From contig NZ_JAGIQL010000031.1 of assembly GCF_017813245.1 (NCBI RefSeq), positions 1 to 54,127 on the forward strand: a stretch of 54,127 nucleotides of DNA, written 5' to 3'. The notes beneath the pieces were generated by a model. That model was given only the letters and a program-made list of their open reading frames with translations, had not been told where the DNA came from and searched no databases. The position numbers and the translations under genes are program-made. The first letter of the stretch is position 1, and each line of letters begins with the position of its first letter. Positions 25,065 to 35,325 of this stretch are shown here, piece by piece. Source of the stretch: Streptomyces montanisoli. Its GTDB lineage: Bacteria; Actinomycetota; Actinomycetes; Streptomycetales; Streptomycetaceae.

Positions 25065-26699
25065 ATCAACGCGTCAAGCCCTCCCACCGCCCACGGCCCG
25101 TCCGGCACCCCGGGCGCCGGGGCCGCGAGCGATGCCCCCGCGGTCGAACTCCGCGGCATCACCAAGCGGTTCCCCGGCGTCATCGCCAACAAGGACATCG
25201 ACATCACGGTCCGCAGAGGCACCGTGCACGCCCTGTGCGGCGAGAACGGCGCGGGCAAGTCGACCCTGATGAAGATCCTCTACGGCATGCAGAAGCCGGA
25301 CGAGGGCACCATCACCGTCGACGGTACCGAGGTCGCCTTCTCCAGCCCCGCCGACGCCATCGCCCGCGGCATCGGCATGGTCCACCAGCACTTCATGCTC
25401 GCGGACAACCTGACCGTCCTGGAGAACGTGGCGCTCGGCAGCGAGAAGCTCTACGGCATCGGCGGCAGGGCGCGCGCCAAGATCCGCGAGATATCCGACG
25501 CCTACGGGCTCGGCGTGCGCCCCGACGCGCTCGTCGAGGAGCTCGGCGTCGCCGACCGCCAGCGCGTGGAGATCCTCAAGGTCCTCTACCGCGGCGCCCG
25601 CACGCTCATCCTCGACGAGCCCACCGCGGTGCTCGTGCCGCAGGAGGTCGACGCGCTCTTCGACAACCTGCGCGAACTCAAGTCCGAGGGCCTCACCGTC
25701 CTGTTCATCTCGCACAAGCTGGGCGAGGTGCTGTCCGTCGCCGACGAGATCACCGTCATCAGGCGCGGCACGACCGTCGGCACCGCAGACCCGCGGTCCA
25801 CCACCGCGCGGCAGCTCGCCGAGCTGATGGTCGGCAGCGAACTGCCGACCCCGGGCGCCCGCGAGTCCACCGTGACGGACGAGCCCGCGCTCGCCGTGAG
25901 CGGCCTCAGGCTGACCGCCACCGACTCCGACGGCGTCGTGCGCGAGGTGCTCGACGGCATCGACTTCACGATTCACGAGGGCGAGGTCCTCGGCATCGCC
26001 GGCGTGGAGGGCAACGGCCAGGCCGAACTCGTCGAGGCCGTCATGGGGATGCGTACACCCGACTCCGGCACCGTCGTGCTCGGCGGCCGGGACATCTCCC
26101 ACGTGCCGACCCGCACCCGCCGCGAGAGCGGTATCGGCTACATCCCCGAGGACCGCCACCGGCACGGCCTGCTGCTGGAAGCGCCGCTGTGGGAGAACCG
26201 CATACTCGGCCACGTCACCGAGACCCCCAACTCCAGGCGCGGCCTGATCGACGCGCGCGCCGCACGCCTCGACACCGAGCGGATCGTCGAGGAGTACGAC
26301 GTGCGCACGCCCGGCATCGAGGTCACCGCGGCCTCGCTGTCCGGCGGCAACCAGCAGAAGCTGATCGTCGGCCGCGAGATGAGCCACCACCCGAAGCTCC
26401 TGATCGCGGCGCACCCCACGCGCGGCGTGGACGTCGGCGCGCAGGCGCAGATCTGGGACCAGATCAGCGAGGCGCGCCGCGAGGGGCTCGCGGTGCTGCT
26501 GATCTCCGCCGACCTGGACGAGCTGATCGGCCTGTCCGACACACTCCGGGTGATGTACCGGGGCCGGCTGGTCGCCGACGCGGACCCGGCCACCATCACC
26601 CCCGAGGAGCTGGGCTCCGCCATGACGGGCGCCTCAAGCGGCCACCTGGACCACGAGGCCGTGGGCGCGAGCGCCCCGGAAGGCGGCGAAGAAGGATGA
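25065..26699 (+). CDS. Nucleoside ABC transporter ATP-binding protein (YufO-type, double ATPase)
   Basis: Two fused ABC domains, about 544 residues, typical of sugar/nucleoside importers. Domain 1: GENGAGKST Walker A, degenerate signature GVADRQRVEILK, LILDEPTAVL Walker B. Domain 2: degenerate Walker A GVEGNGQAE, signature LSGGNQQKLIVGREM, LLIAAHPTRGVDVGA. It energises the permeases at 26696 and 27829. The start is unusual: the reading frame before GITKRFPG has no ATG, GTG or TTG; GAGGAGAG stands before an ATC codon at 25065. The first canonical start is GTG 25224, which would remove the N-terminal strand just before Walker A. Start uncertain, product certain. Confidence 0.87.
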   Translation: MNASSPPTAHGPSGTPGAGAASDAPAVELRGITKRFPGVIANKDIDITVRRGTVHALCGENGAGKSTLMKILYGMQKPDEGTITVDGTEVAFSSPADAIARGIGMVHQHFMLADNLTVLENVALGSEKLYGIGGRARAKIREISDAYGLGVRPDALVEELGVADRQRVEILKVLYRGARTLILDEPTAVLVPQEVDALFDNLRELKSEGLTVLFISHKLGEVLSVADEITVIRRGTTVGTADPRSTTARQLAELMVGSELPTPGARESTVTDEPALAVSGLRLTATDSDGVVREVLDGIDFTIHEGEVLGIAGVEGNGQAELVEAVMGMRTPDSGTVVLGGRDISHVPTRTRRESGIGYIPEDRHRHGLLLEAPLWENRILGHVTETPNSRRGLIDARAARLDTERIVEEYDVRTPGIEVTAASLSGGNQQKLIVGREMSHHPKLLIAAHPTRGVDVGAQAQIWDQISEARREGLAVLLISADLDELIGLSDTLRVMYRGRLVADADPATITPEELGSAMTGASSGHLDHEAVGASAPEGGEEG

Positions 26700-27832
26700 A
26701 CAAGCTCACCGCACGCATCGACAAGGAGCGGCTGCTCCTCGCGCTCGCGGCCCCCGTACTCGCGGTCGTCGCGGCGCTCGTGGTGACCGCGCTGGTCATC
26801 CTCGCCACCGGCAAGAACCCGTTCGAGGCGTTCAACGACATGCTGTCGTACGGCTCGGCGAGCGACAGCCAGATCTACATCCTGAACAAGGCGACGACGT
26901 ACTACCTCGCGGGCGTCGCCGTCGCCGTCGGCTTCCGGATGAACCTGTTCAACATCGGCGTCGACGGCCAGTACCGCATCGCCGCGTTCTTCGCCGCCGT
27001 CGTCGGCGGGGCGCTGCACCTGCCGGGGCCGCTGCAGATCATCGTGGTCATCCTCGTCGCGATGGTCGTGGGCGCCATGTGGTCAGGCATCGCGGGCATC
27101 CTCAAGACCTCGCGCGGGGTCAGCGAGGTCATCTCCACGATCATGCTGAACTCCATCGCGACGGCCGTCATCGCCTATCTGCTGCAACCCGACAAGCTCG
27201 GGCAGCTGGACGACGCGGGCACGCTGGTGTCCACCAAGAGCCTGCCGAAGTCCTCCTGGTTCTTCACGTTCAACGCGGGCCCGGCAGGCGAGCTGTGGGG
27301 CTTCATCGTGATCGCCGCGCTCGTCGGCGTCGCCTACTGGTTCGTGCTCGGCCGCACGCGCTTCGGCTTCGACCTGCGCGCGGTCGGCCGCTCCGAGAGC
27401 GCGGCCGAGGCCAGCGGCGTCGGCGTGAAGAAGATGGTCGTCACCAGCATGGTCATCTCCGGCGCCGTCGCGGGCCTGGTCGGCATGCCGACCCTGCTCA
27501 ACGACAGCCACGCGTTCTCCAACGACTTCCCGCTGGGCGTCGGCTTCACCGGCATCGCCATCGCGCTGCTCGGCCGCAACAACCCGGTCGGCATCGCGAT
27601 CGCCTCACTGCTGTGGGGCTACTTGGAACGCACCACGGGCCACCTGGAACTCATCGGCTACGACAAGGAGATCCTCGGCGTCATCCAGGGCGTGATCGTC
27701 CTGTGCGTCGTCATCGCCTACGAACTCGTACGCCGCTTCGGCCTGCGCCGCCAGCAGCAGCGCGTCGGAGCCGAACTCGCCGCCCAGGCGGCGGCCACCG
27801 CCACCGACGAGAAGCTGGAGGTGGCCCGATGA
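26696..27832 (+). CDS. Nucleoside ABC transporter permease 1 (YufP-type)
   Basis: 378-residue BPD_transp_2-family permease with about 8-10 membrane segments. The conserved NLFNIGVDGQ and GVSEVISTIMLNSIA segments and the SGAVAGLVGMPTLL loop identify the nucleoside/BMP-type importer. ATGA overlap with the ATPase stop at 26696, and ATGA overlap with permease 2. Confidence 0.93.
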   Translation: MNKLTARIDKERLLLALAAPVLAVVAALVVTALVILATGKNPFEAFNDMLSYGSASDSQIYILNKATTYYLAGVAVAVGFRMNLFNIGVDGQYRIAAFFAAVVGGALHLPGPLQIIVVILVAMVVGAMWSGIAGILKTSRGVSEVISTIMLNSIATAVIAYLLQPDKLGQLDDAGTLVSTKSLPKSSWFFTFNAGPAGELWGFIVIAALVGVAYWFVLGRTRFGFDLRAVGRSESAAEASGVGVKKMVVTSMVISGAVAGLVGMPTLLNDSHAFSNDFPLGVGFTGIAIALLGRNNPVGIAIASLLWGYLERTTGHLELIGYDKEILGVIQGVIVLCVVIAYELVRRFGLRRQQQRVGAELAAQAAATATDEKLEVAR

Positions 27833-29121
27833 CCGCCACGACCACCGTCACCCCGCCGCCCGCCGCGCCCAAGGCGCCCGGCGGCAAGCCGGCGGCCCGC
27901 GGCAGGCTCTCCGTAGCGAAGATCCTGCTGATCGTCGCCGCCGCGCTGGTCCTGATCTCCGCCGTGCGCGTGCTCACCGGCTCCCAGCAGCTCGACTCCG
28001 AGGGCCAGATCGCCGCCGCGCTCGGCCTCGCCGTGCCGATCGGCATGGCCGGCCTCGCGGGCCTGTGGTCGGAGCGCGCGGGCGTCGTCAACATCGGCCT
28101 CGAAGGCATGATGATCCTCGGCACGTTCGGCGCCGGCTGGATCGGCTGGCAGACCAGCCCGTGGCTCGGCCTGCTGGCGGGCGTCGCCTTCGGCGTGGTC
28201 GGCGGCCTGATCCACGCCGTCGTCACCGTCACCTTCGGCGTCGACCACATCGTCTCCGGTGTCGCGATCACCCTGCTCGCGCAGGGCGTCACGCAGTACC
28301 TCGCGAAGCTGTTCTTCAACCACGGCGACGCGCTCAACAAGGGCGGCAACCCCAAGCAGTCGCCGCCCGTCGACTCGCTGCCCCAGTTCACCGTGCCCGG
28401 CCTGTCCAGCGGGCTGAACTCGATCGCGAAGCACCACTGGTTCCTGGTCTCCGACCTGGCGGGCATCGTCGGCGGCATCTTCACGAAGCTGTCGGTCCTG
28501 ACGATCCTCGCGGCCGTGCTGTTCGCCCTGACGTGGCTCGTGCTGTGGCGCACGTCGTTCGGCCTGCGGCTGCGCTCCGTCGGCGAGAACCCCGTCGCCG
28601 CCGAGTCGCTCGGCGTCAACGTCTACGCGTACAAGTACATCGGCGTCATGATCTCCGGCGGCCTCGCCGGGTTCGGCGGCGCGTTCCTCGCCATGGTCTC
28701 CTCGCACTTCTACCTGGAGGGCCAGACCGGCGGCCGCGGCTACATCGGCCTCGCGGCGATGATCTTCGGCAACTGGCGGCCCGGCGGGCTCGCCATGGGC
28801 GCGGGTCTGTTCGGCTTCTCCGACGCGCTCCAGTTGCGCAGCGGGGGTGAAACCGTGCACGCGCTGCTCCTGCTGCTCGTGGTGCTGCTGGTACTGCTGG
28901 GCGCATGGAAGGCGTACAAGAAGGCGATGGTTCAGGCGATCGTCAGCGGGGCGGTGGCCGCGCTGATCCTGGTGTGGTACCTGCTGACGGACTCGGTCCC
29001 GGACGACTTCGTCGGCGCGACCCCGTACGTGGTGACCCTGCTGGTGCTGTCCCTGTCGGCGCAGCGGCTGCGGATGCCGAAGGCGGACGGCCTGCGCTAC
29101 CGGAAGGGCCAGGGGTCGTGA
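27829..29121 (+). CDS. Nucleoside ABC transporter permease 2 (YufQ-type)
   Basis: 430 residues. WSERAGVVNIGLEGMMILGTF, VDHIVSGVAI, SVGENPVAAESLGVNVY and GGLAGFGGAFLAMVSS are the family landmarks, with about ten membrane spans. Forms the heteromeric channel with permease 1. Longer than many homologues because of an N-terminal Pro/Ala/Lys segment and extra C-terminal hydrophobic segments. Coupled by ATGA upstream and GTGA to cytidine deaminase downstream. Confidence 0.93.
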   Translation: MTATTTVTPPPAAPKAPGGKPAARGRLSVAKILLIVAAALVLISAVRVLTGSQQLDSEGQIAAALGLAVPIGMAGLAGLWSERAGVVNIGLEGMMILGTFGAGWIGWQTSPWLGLLAGVAFGVVGGLIHAVVTVTFGVDHIVSGVAITLLAQGVTQYLAKLFFNHGDALNKGGNPKQSPPVDSLPQFTVPGLSSGLNSIAKHHWFLVSDLAGIVGGIFTKLSVLTILAAVLFALTWLVLWRTSFGLRLRSVGENPVAAESLGVNVYAYKYIGVMISGGLAGFGGAFLAMVSSHFYLEGQTGGRGYIGLAAMIFGNWRPGGLAMGAGLFGFSDALQLRSGGETVHALLLLLVVLLVLLGAWKAYKKAMVQAIVSGAVAALILVWYLLTDSVPDDFVGATPYVVTLLVLSLSAQRLRMPKADGLRYRKGQGS

Positions 29122-29627
29122 CCGGCGCCGCCGCGCCCGACTGGGCGGCGCTGCGTGAGGCGGCGCGCGAGGCCATGTCGCGCGCGTACGCCCCGTACTC
29201 CCGCTACCCGGTCGGCGCGGCGGCGCTGGTCGACGACGGCCGCACGGTCGCCGGGTGCAACGTCGAGAACGCGTCGTACGGCATCGGCCTGTGCGCCGAG
29301 TGCGGCCTCGTCTCCGCGCTGCAGCTGTCGGGCGGCGGCCGGCTCACCCACTTCACCTGCGTCGACGGCACGGGCGCCGTGCTCGTGCCGTGCGGGCGCT
29401 GCCGCCAGCTGCTGTACGAGTTCGGCGGGCCCGCGCTCGTCCTTCAGACGCCGGACGGGCTGCGCACGCTGGACGAGATGCTGCCGCAGGCGTTCGGCCC
29501 GGACCACCTGGCGCAGGACACCACCGCGCCGGACGCCACCACGCAGGACACCACCGCGCAGGACGCCACCGCGCAGGACACCACCGCGCAGGACACCGCC
29601 ACGTCCGAAGACCCCGCGAAGGACTGA
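29118..29627 (+). CDS. cdd: Cytidine deaminase with repetitive C-terminal tail
   Basis: 169 residues; deaminates cytidine and deoxycytidine to uridines in salvage. CNVENASYGIGLCAEC holds the zinc Cys59 and catalytic Glu61; VPCGRCRQ gives the other two zinc cysteines. The catalytic part ends near residue 132, the usual family length; the rest is a (AQDTT)n acidic tail encoded by 15-bp repeats, absent from typical Cdd. GTG start inside a GTGA overlap with permease 2, so imported nucleosides feed directly to salvage. Confidence 0.93.
   Translation: MTGAAAPDWAALREAAREAMSRAYAPYSRYPVGAAALVDDGRTVAGCNVENASYGIGLCAECGLVSALQLSGGGRLTHFTCVDGTGAVLVPCGRCRQLLYEFGGPALVLQTPDGLRTLDEMLPQAFGPDHLAQDTTAPDATTQDTTAQDATAQDTTAQDTATSEDPAKD
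29511..29600 (+). repeat. Six 15-bp tandem repeats in the cdd 3' end
   Basis: Units of GCGCAGGACACCACC with one to three changes each at 29511, 29526, 29541, 29556, 29571 and 29586. They encode Ala-Gln-Asp-Thr-Thr pentapeptides. The length is a multiple of three, so copy-number change would not break the frame. Confidence 0.88.
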
Positions 29628-29637
29628 ACCACAAGAA

Positions 29638-30924
<1,287 letters not shown>

Positions 30925-30979
30925 AGCGGCCCCGCACCGCCTGAAACGGCCCGGCGATCTCCGCGGGCGATCTCCGCGG

Positions 30980-31013
30980 CCGCGGCCACGATGAGTTCCC
31001 GTCGTGGCCGCGG
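30980..31013 (+). terminator. Hairpin after deoA overlapping the start of the STAS gene
   Basis: 12-bp perfect arms CCGCGGCCACGA and TCGTGGCCGCGG with a 10-nt loop. It probably ends the nucleoside operon. The GTG start of the next ORF (31004) lies in the second arm. Confidence 0.7.
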
Positions 31014-31342
31014 TCTCGATACGTGTGGCAGACACCGAGCGCATCGTCCTCATCCTGGCCGGTCCGCTGACGGCGGGCTCCGCGCCGCGCGCCTGCGCCG
31101 AGCTGGCCGCGCGTGCCGTGAGGGGCGAGAGCGGCGGCGCGCCGCTGGTGGAGGTGCGCGTCGGCCTGGCGGTACGGGCCGACCTGGCGGCCGTCGAGGC
31201 GCTGGCGCGGCTGCGGCTCACCGCGCGGCGGCACGGCTGCGAGCTGGTCGTGCGCGGCGCGAGCGCCGAGCTCGTCGCGCTGCTGCACGCCCTCGGGCTC
31301 GGGCGCGTACTCCTGGCGGAAGGACCGTCAGCGGCGGGCTGA
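31004..31342 (+). CDS. STAS-domain protein (anti-sigma-factor antagonist-like)
   Basis: 112 residues with an STAS-like pattern: VLILAGPLTAGSAP strand and loop, then LVEVRVGLAVRADLAAVEALARLRLTARRHGCELVVRGAS. The segment that normally has the phosphorylatable Ser reads AVRADL, so there is no clear phosphorylation site. The GTG at 31004 lies inside a terminator-like hairpin; the next in-frame GTG (31025) would lose only seven residues. Confidence 0.68.
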   Translation: MAAVSIRVADTERIVLILAGPLTAGSAPRACAELAARAVRGESGGAPLVEVRVGLAVRADLAAVEALARLRLTARRHGCELVVRGASAELVALLHALGLGRVLLAEGPSAAG

Positions 31343-31400
31343 TCTGCTCAGGGGGCCCGCGCAGGACCCGCGCAGGACCCGCGCAGGAGCCCGCGGGGCC

Positions 31401-32387
31401 TCAGCCGTCCGCGGGCAGCCGCATCGGCAGGTCGAAGAGCGGGAACCAGCGCGCCGTGTCCAGGAACGAGTTGATCCCGCGGATCCTGCCGCCCTCTATC
31501 TCCATGACCATCAGCGCCCAGGGCGTGTGCCCGTCGCCGTCCTCCGCCGCGTGGTAGTGCGCGAACGCCGGCATCCCGTTCGCCACCGTGGGCACGAGAC
31601 GTGAGCCGCGGCAGACCGACCCCACGCCCTGGAGCCAGCCCACGATGTCGTCGTGGCCGCGCAGCCACAGGTCGTACGGGGGCATGGACAGCGTCGCGTC
31701 CTCATGCAGCAGCGCCGTCAGGGCCTTCATGTCGTAGCCCTCGAACGCCGCCACATAGCGGTCGAGCAGCTCCTTCTGGCGCGTGTCCAGCTCGTCCGCC
31801 GCGTCCGTCGCCGCCGGTGCGGCCTCCGCGAGCGTCGCCCGGGCGCGCTGGAGCGCGCTGTTGACCGACGCGACCGTCGTGTCCAGCAGCTCGGCCACCT
31901 CGCTCGCCCGCCAGGCCAGCACCTCGCGCAGGATCAGCACCGCGCGCTGCTTCGGCGGCAGGTGCTGCAACGCCGCCATGAACGCCAGCCGGATGGTCTC
32001 GCGCTCCACCGCCGTCTCCGCCGGGTCGGACACCTCGGGCAGCACCCGCACGTCGGGCGCGGGCTCCAGCCACGTCACCTCGGGGCGCGCCGTCAGCCGC
32101 GCCTGCGCGACCGGCGTCGGGTCCGTCAGATCCATCGGCCGCGCCCTGCGGTTGCCGGCCTTCAGCATGTCCAGGCAGACGTTCGTCGCGATCCGGTAGA
32201 GCCAGGAGCGCAGCGAGGACCGGCCCTCGAACCTGTCCATGGCGCGCCAGGCGCGGACCATCGTGTCCTGCACCGCGTCCTCCGCCTCGAACAGCGAGCC
32301 GAGCATCCGGTAGCAGTAGCCCGTCAGCTCCCTGCGGTGCTGCTCAAGGCGGGTGTCAAGATCCCGCCGCGTCGCCGTGTCAGCCAT
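31401..32387 (-). CDS. ECF sigma factor with SnoaL-like C-terminal domain
   Basis: 328 residues. Region 2 (YCYRMLGSLFEAEDAVQDTMVRAWRAMDRFEGRSSLRSWLYRIATNVCLD) and region 4 (LPPKQRAVLILREVLAWRASEVAELLDTTVASVNSALQRAR) are followed by an extra domain of about 120 residues (LLDRYVAAFEGYDMKALTALLHEDATLSMPP) like SnoaL/NTF2. ECF factors of this build are often controlled by that C-terminal domain rather than by an anti-sigma factor. The start at 32387 opens MADTATRR with GGGGTGAT upstream. Confidence 0.9.
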   Translation of the reverse strand: MADTATRRDLDTRLEQHRRELTGYCYRMLGSLFEAEDAVQDTMVRAWRAMDRFEGRSSLRSWLYRIATNVCLDMLKAGNRRARPMDLTDPTPVAQARLTARPEVTWLEPAPDVRVLPEVSDPAETAVERETIRLAFMAALQHLPPKQRAVLILREVLAWRASEVAELLDTTVASVNSALQRARATLAEAAPAATDAADELDTRQKELLDRYVAAFEGYDMKALTALLHEDATLSMPPYDLWLRGHDDIVGWLQGVGSVCRGSRLVPTVANGMPAFAHYHAAEDGDGHTPWALMVMEIEGGRIRGINSFLDTARWFPLFDLPMRLPADG

Positions 32388-32489
32388 GCCGATCACCCCG
32401 GTAACCCCGTTGGCGCCCGAACGGGAGCCTGTCCTTCGGAAGCTACCGCAGCCCTCTGACAATCGCGGCCCGCCGCGAGGAACGCCAGG

Positions 32490-33734
32490 TCACAGCGGTG
32501 CGGGGGCCGCCGTCGCCGCGCGCCGTGCCGCGTACGTGCCGTACACCGTGAGGGCGGCGACGCCCACCATCGCGGCAAGGCCCATCACCACCGTCGCGGC
32601 CCACCCCGTCGAGTGGAACGCCGCTGCGCCGATCGCGCCGCCCGCGCTGCTGCCCAGGTAGTACGCCGCCTGGTAGAGCGCGGAGGCCTGCGCGCGCCCC
32701 GACTTCACCGTGTGGCTCACCGACGACGACGCCACCGAGTGCCCCGCGAAGAACCCCGCCGTGATCAGGACGAGCCCCGCGATCACGGCGACGATCGAGT
32801 CCACCAGCGTGACAAGCAGCCCGGCGCTGGTCGTCGCGAGCGCCGCGTACAGGGTCCCGCGCCGGCCGAGCCGCGCCACCATCCGCCCCGAGGACGCCGA
32901 GGTGAACGTGCCGACCAGATAGACGACGAAGACGGAGCCGACGACCCCCTGCGGCAGGCTGAACGGCGCTGCCACCAGCCGGTAGCCGATCACCGTGTAC
33001 ACGCCGCCGAACACCACCATGAACAGCGCGCCGATGGCGTAGAGCCGCAGCAGCAGCGGGTTCGAGAGGTGGCCGCCCAGGGTCCTGCCGAAGGCGCCGA
33101 GACGCAGCGGGCGCGGCGCGAAGTTGCGTGCCCGCGGCACCATGACCCGGAAGACCGCCGCGCACGCGAGCGCGGCGACACCCACCGCGAGCAGCGCGGC
33201 CCGCCACCCCCAGGCCTGCGACATCCAGCCCGTGAAGATCCGGCCGCTCATCCCGCCGATGCTGTTGCCCGCCACGAACAGGCCTATCGCGGAGACCAGC
33301 GCACGCGCCTCGACCTCCTCGGCGAGGAACGCCATCGCCGACGCGGGCAGCCCGGCGAGGGCCGCGCCCTGCACGGCGCGCAGCGCGATCAGCACCGCGA
33401 GGTTCGGCGCGAACGGCACCGCGAGCCCGACGGCCACGGCCACCACGAGCGACGCGGTCATCATCGAGCGCCTGCCGAAACGTTCCGACAGCGCGCTGAG
33501 CGGCACGACGGCCACGGCGAGCGCGCCGGTCGCCGCCGCGACCGTCCAGCTCGCCTCGCCGGGGGAGACGTGCAGCCCGTCCGAGACCGCCGGCAGCAGG
33601 GCCTGCGTCGAGTACAGCAGCGCGAAGGTCGCGATCCCCGCGACGAACAGGGCGAGGCTCAGGCGCCGGTAACCGGGCCGCCCGGGGGACAGGAGTGCGG
33701 GCGCCGGTGGCGCCTCGGTACTGACGGAGGCCAT
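32490..33734 (-). CDS. MFS transporter (YnfM/arabinose-efflux-like)
   Basis: 414-residue permease with 12 hydrophobic segments: RRLSLALFVAGIATFALLYSTQALLPAVSDGLHVSP is the characteristic N terminus of the YnfM-type drug/sugar efflux group; SERFGRRSMM is the loop signature. Divergent from a LysR regulator across a short gap with an inverted repeat, so probably LysR-controlled. Substrate unknown. Confidence 0.88.
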   Translation of the reverse strand: MASVSTEAPPAPALLSPGRPGYRRLSLALFVAGIATFALLYSTQALLPAVSDGLHVSPGEASWTVAAATGALAVAVVPLSALSERFGRRSMMTASLVVAVAVGLAVPFAPNLAVLIALRAVQGAALAGLPASAMAFLAEEVEARALVSAIGLFVAGNSIGGMSGRIFTGWMSQAWGWRAALLAVGVAALACAAVFRVMVPRARNFAPRPLRLGAFGRTLGGHLSNPLLLRLYAIGALFMVVFGGVYTVIGYRLVAAPFSLPQGVVGSVFVVYLVGTFTSASSGRMVARLGRRGTLYAALATTSAGLLVTLVDSIVAVIAGLVLITAGFFAGHSVASSSVSHTVKSGRAQASALYQAAYYLGSSAGGAIGAAAFHSTGWAATVVMGLAAMVGVAALTVYGTYAARRAATAAPAPL

Positions 33735-33760
33735 GTACAGGAACGTACGGAGCCATGGTT

Positions 33761-33781
33761 GATGCGTCCAATGCGCGCATC
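33761..33781. promoter_or_regulatory. GATGCG-N9-CGCATC LysR-type operator candidate
   Basis: 6-bp inverted repeat in the 63-bp gap between the MFS and LysR genes, with an inner ATGCGCGCAT palindrome overlapping. It fits the T-N11-A geometry used by LysR regulators. Confidence 0.5.
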
Positions 33782-33797
33782 GGCGACAATCGTTCCC

Positions 33798-34838
33798 GTG
33801 GTGCATGAACAAAGGTCCGGGCCGCACGCGGCGGCCGCGAGTGACGAGAACCGCATCGGCCGGGACGTCGGCCGGGACGTCGGCCGAGGCGCCGGCGGGA
33901 GCGCCGACCTGGACGCCGACCTGGCGGCCGAGAGGCCGGACTGGCCGGCCGTGCTCGCGCCCCGGCTGGCCCACTTCGCCCGGGTCGCCCGCCACGAACA
34001 CGTCACGCGGGCCGCGCTGGAGGCGGGGGTGCCGCAGTCGACGCTCTCGCGCGCCATCGTCCGCCTGGAACGCGACTTGGGCGTCGCGCTCTTCGCGCGC
34101 AGGGGCCGCACGGTCGCGCTCACCCCGGCGGGCCGGTCGTTCCTCGCCTCGGTGGAGGGCGCGCTCGCGGACATCGAGCGCGCCGCCGAGTCCGTACGCG
34201 CCGACGCCGACCCCGAGTCCGGCAGGGTCGCCTTCGGCTTCCTGCACACCATGGGCTCGGAGACCGTGCCAGGGCTGCTGCGCGAGTTCCGCGCCGGCCA
34301 TCCGCGCGTCAGGTTCCAGCTGGTGCAGACGTACGGCGAGGCCATGCTGGAGCGGCTGCGCGCCGGCGAGCTCGACCTCTGCCTCACCTCGCCCATGCCC
34401 GACGAGCCCGGCCTCGTCGCCCGCGGCCTCGACGAGCAGCGGCTGCGCCTCGTCGTGCCCGAGGGCCACCGGCTGGCCCGGCGCAGGCGCGTGCGGCTGG
34501 CGGAGGCGGCGGACGAGGCGTTCGTGACCCTTGAGCCCGGGTTCGGCCTGCGCCGCATCACCGACGACCTGTGCGCGCAGGCGGGGTTCCGCCCGCGCAT
34601 CGCCTTCGAGGGCGAGGAGGCGGAGACGCTGCGCGGCCTCGTCGCCGCCGGACTCGGGGTGGCGCTGCTGCCGCCCCCGGCGTTCGCGCGCCCCGGCGTC
34701 GCCGAACTGGTGGTGACCGCGCCGCGCGCGGCCCGCGACATCGGCGTCGCCTGGCTGGAGGGCCACCACGACACGCCGCCTGTGGCGGCCTTCAAGCGCT
34801 TCCTGCTGTCCCGAAGGGGCCGGCTCCTGGCCACCTGA
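33798..34838 (+). CDS. LysR-family transcriptional regulator
   Basis: About 346 residues. The HTH (LAHFARVARHEHVTRAALEAGVPQSTLSRAIVRLERDLGVALFARRGRTVALTPAGRSFL) is preceded by an unusual Asp/Arg/Gly-rich extension of about 50 residues (GRDVGRDVGRGAGGSADLDADL). The effector domain runs from SGRVAFGFLHTMGSETVPGLL to the end. Start GTG at 33798 or 33801. It probably controls the divergent MFS gene. Confidence 0.88.
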   Translation: MVHEQRSGPHAAAASDENRIGRDVGRDVGRGAGGSADLDADLAAERPDWPAVLAPRLAHFARVARHEHVTRAALEAGVPQSTLSRAIVRLERDLGVALFARRGRTVALTPAGRSFLASVEGALADIERAAESVRADADPESGRVAFGFLHTMGSETVPGLLREFRAGHPRVRFQLVQTYGEAMLERLRAGELDLCLTSPMPDEPGLVARGLDEQRLRLVVPEGHRLARRRRVRLAEAADEAFVTLEPGFGLRRITDDLCAQAGFRPRIAFEGEEAETLRGLVAAGLGVALLPPPAFARPGVAELVVTAPRAARDIGVAWLEGHHDTPPVAAFKRFLLSRRGRLLAT

Positions 34839-34854
34839 CCGGCGAACGGGAGAC

Positions 34855-35205
34855 TCAGCCCGCCTCGGACTCCTGGAAGCCCACGACGGCCGCGCCGTGC
34901 TCGTGAGCCCACTCGGTCAGCACGCCGATCGGCCGCACAAGCGTCCGGCCCAGGTCCGTCAGCGTGTACTCGACCCTCCCGGCCTCGGCGCGGCGGTCGA
35001 CCAGGCCGTACCCCTGCAACCGCCGCAGCGTCTGGGTCAGCACCTTCCGCGAGATCCCGCCGATCAGGCCGACCAGCTCGCTGTGCCTGCACGGCCCCCG
35101 GCTCAACGCGAACAGCACGACCACCGCCCACTTGTCGGCGATGATCTCGATCGCCAGCCGGGCCGGGCAGTCCGCGAGGAAGACGCTGCCGGGGTACTCA
35201 CGCAT
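34855..35205 (-). CDS. HxlR-family transcriptional regulator
   Basis: 116 residues: CPARLAIEIIADKWAVVVLFALSRGPCRHSELVGLIGGISRKVLTQTLRRLQGYGLVDRR is the HxlR core with the front Cys. It is divergent from the deacetylase-NmrA operon and separated from it by a 16-bp perfect palindrome, the pattern of HxlR regulators that repress a neighbouring NmrA-type gene. Confidence 0.9.
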   Translation of the reverse strand: MREYPGSVFLADCPARLAIEIIADKWAVVVLFALSRGPCRHSELVGLIGGISRKVLTQTLRRLQGYGLVDRRAEAGRVEYTLTDLGRTLVRPIGVLTEWAHEHGAAVVGFQESEAG

Positions 35206-35233
35206 GCCCCGACGGTAGCCCGCCGCCAGGAAC

Positions 35234-35249
35234 CGGCAGGTACCTGCCG
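35234..35249. promoter_or_regulatory. HxlR operator candidate CGGCAGGTACCTGCCG
   Basis: Perfect 16-bp palindrome between the divergent hxlR-like and deacetylase genes. A TAGCGT -10 box follows at about 35256, so the palindrome covers the -35 region of the deacetylase promoter. Confidence 0.65.
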
Positions 35250-35325
35250 CCTCCCTAGCGTCGACGACGGAAGCCGCGAAGCCGCGAGCGCAGCGCAGCG
35301 GAAGCCACCGAGCAGGGGAGACCGA

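Noticed and set aside
25224..26699. GTG 25224 as true start of the ABC ATPase
   Set aside because: It would leave only three residues before Walker A and remove the conserved ELRGITKRFPG strand encoded upstream in the same frame.
29511..29600. CRISPR-like array
   Set aside because: Contiguous 15-bp in-frame repeats without spacers inside cdd; a coding tandem repeat. No CRISPR array seen elsewhere.
32613..34838. 741-codon plus frame appearing to extend the LysR protein upstream
   Set aside because: The first 390 codons are antisense to the MFS gene; only the part from 33798 has LysR character.
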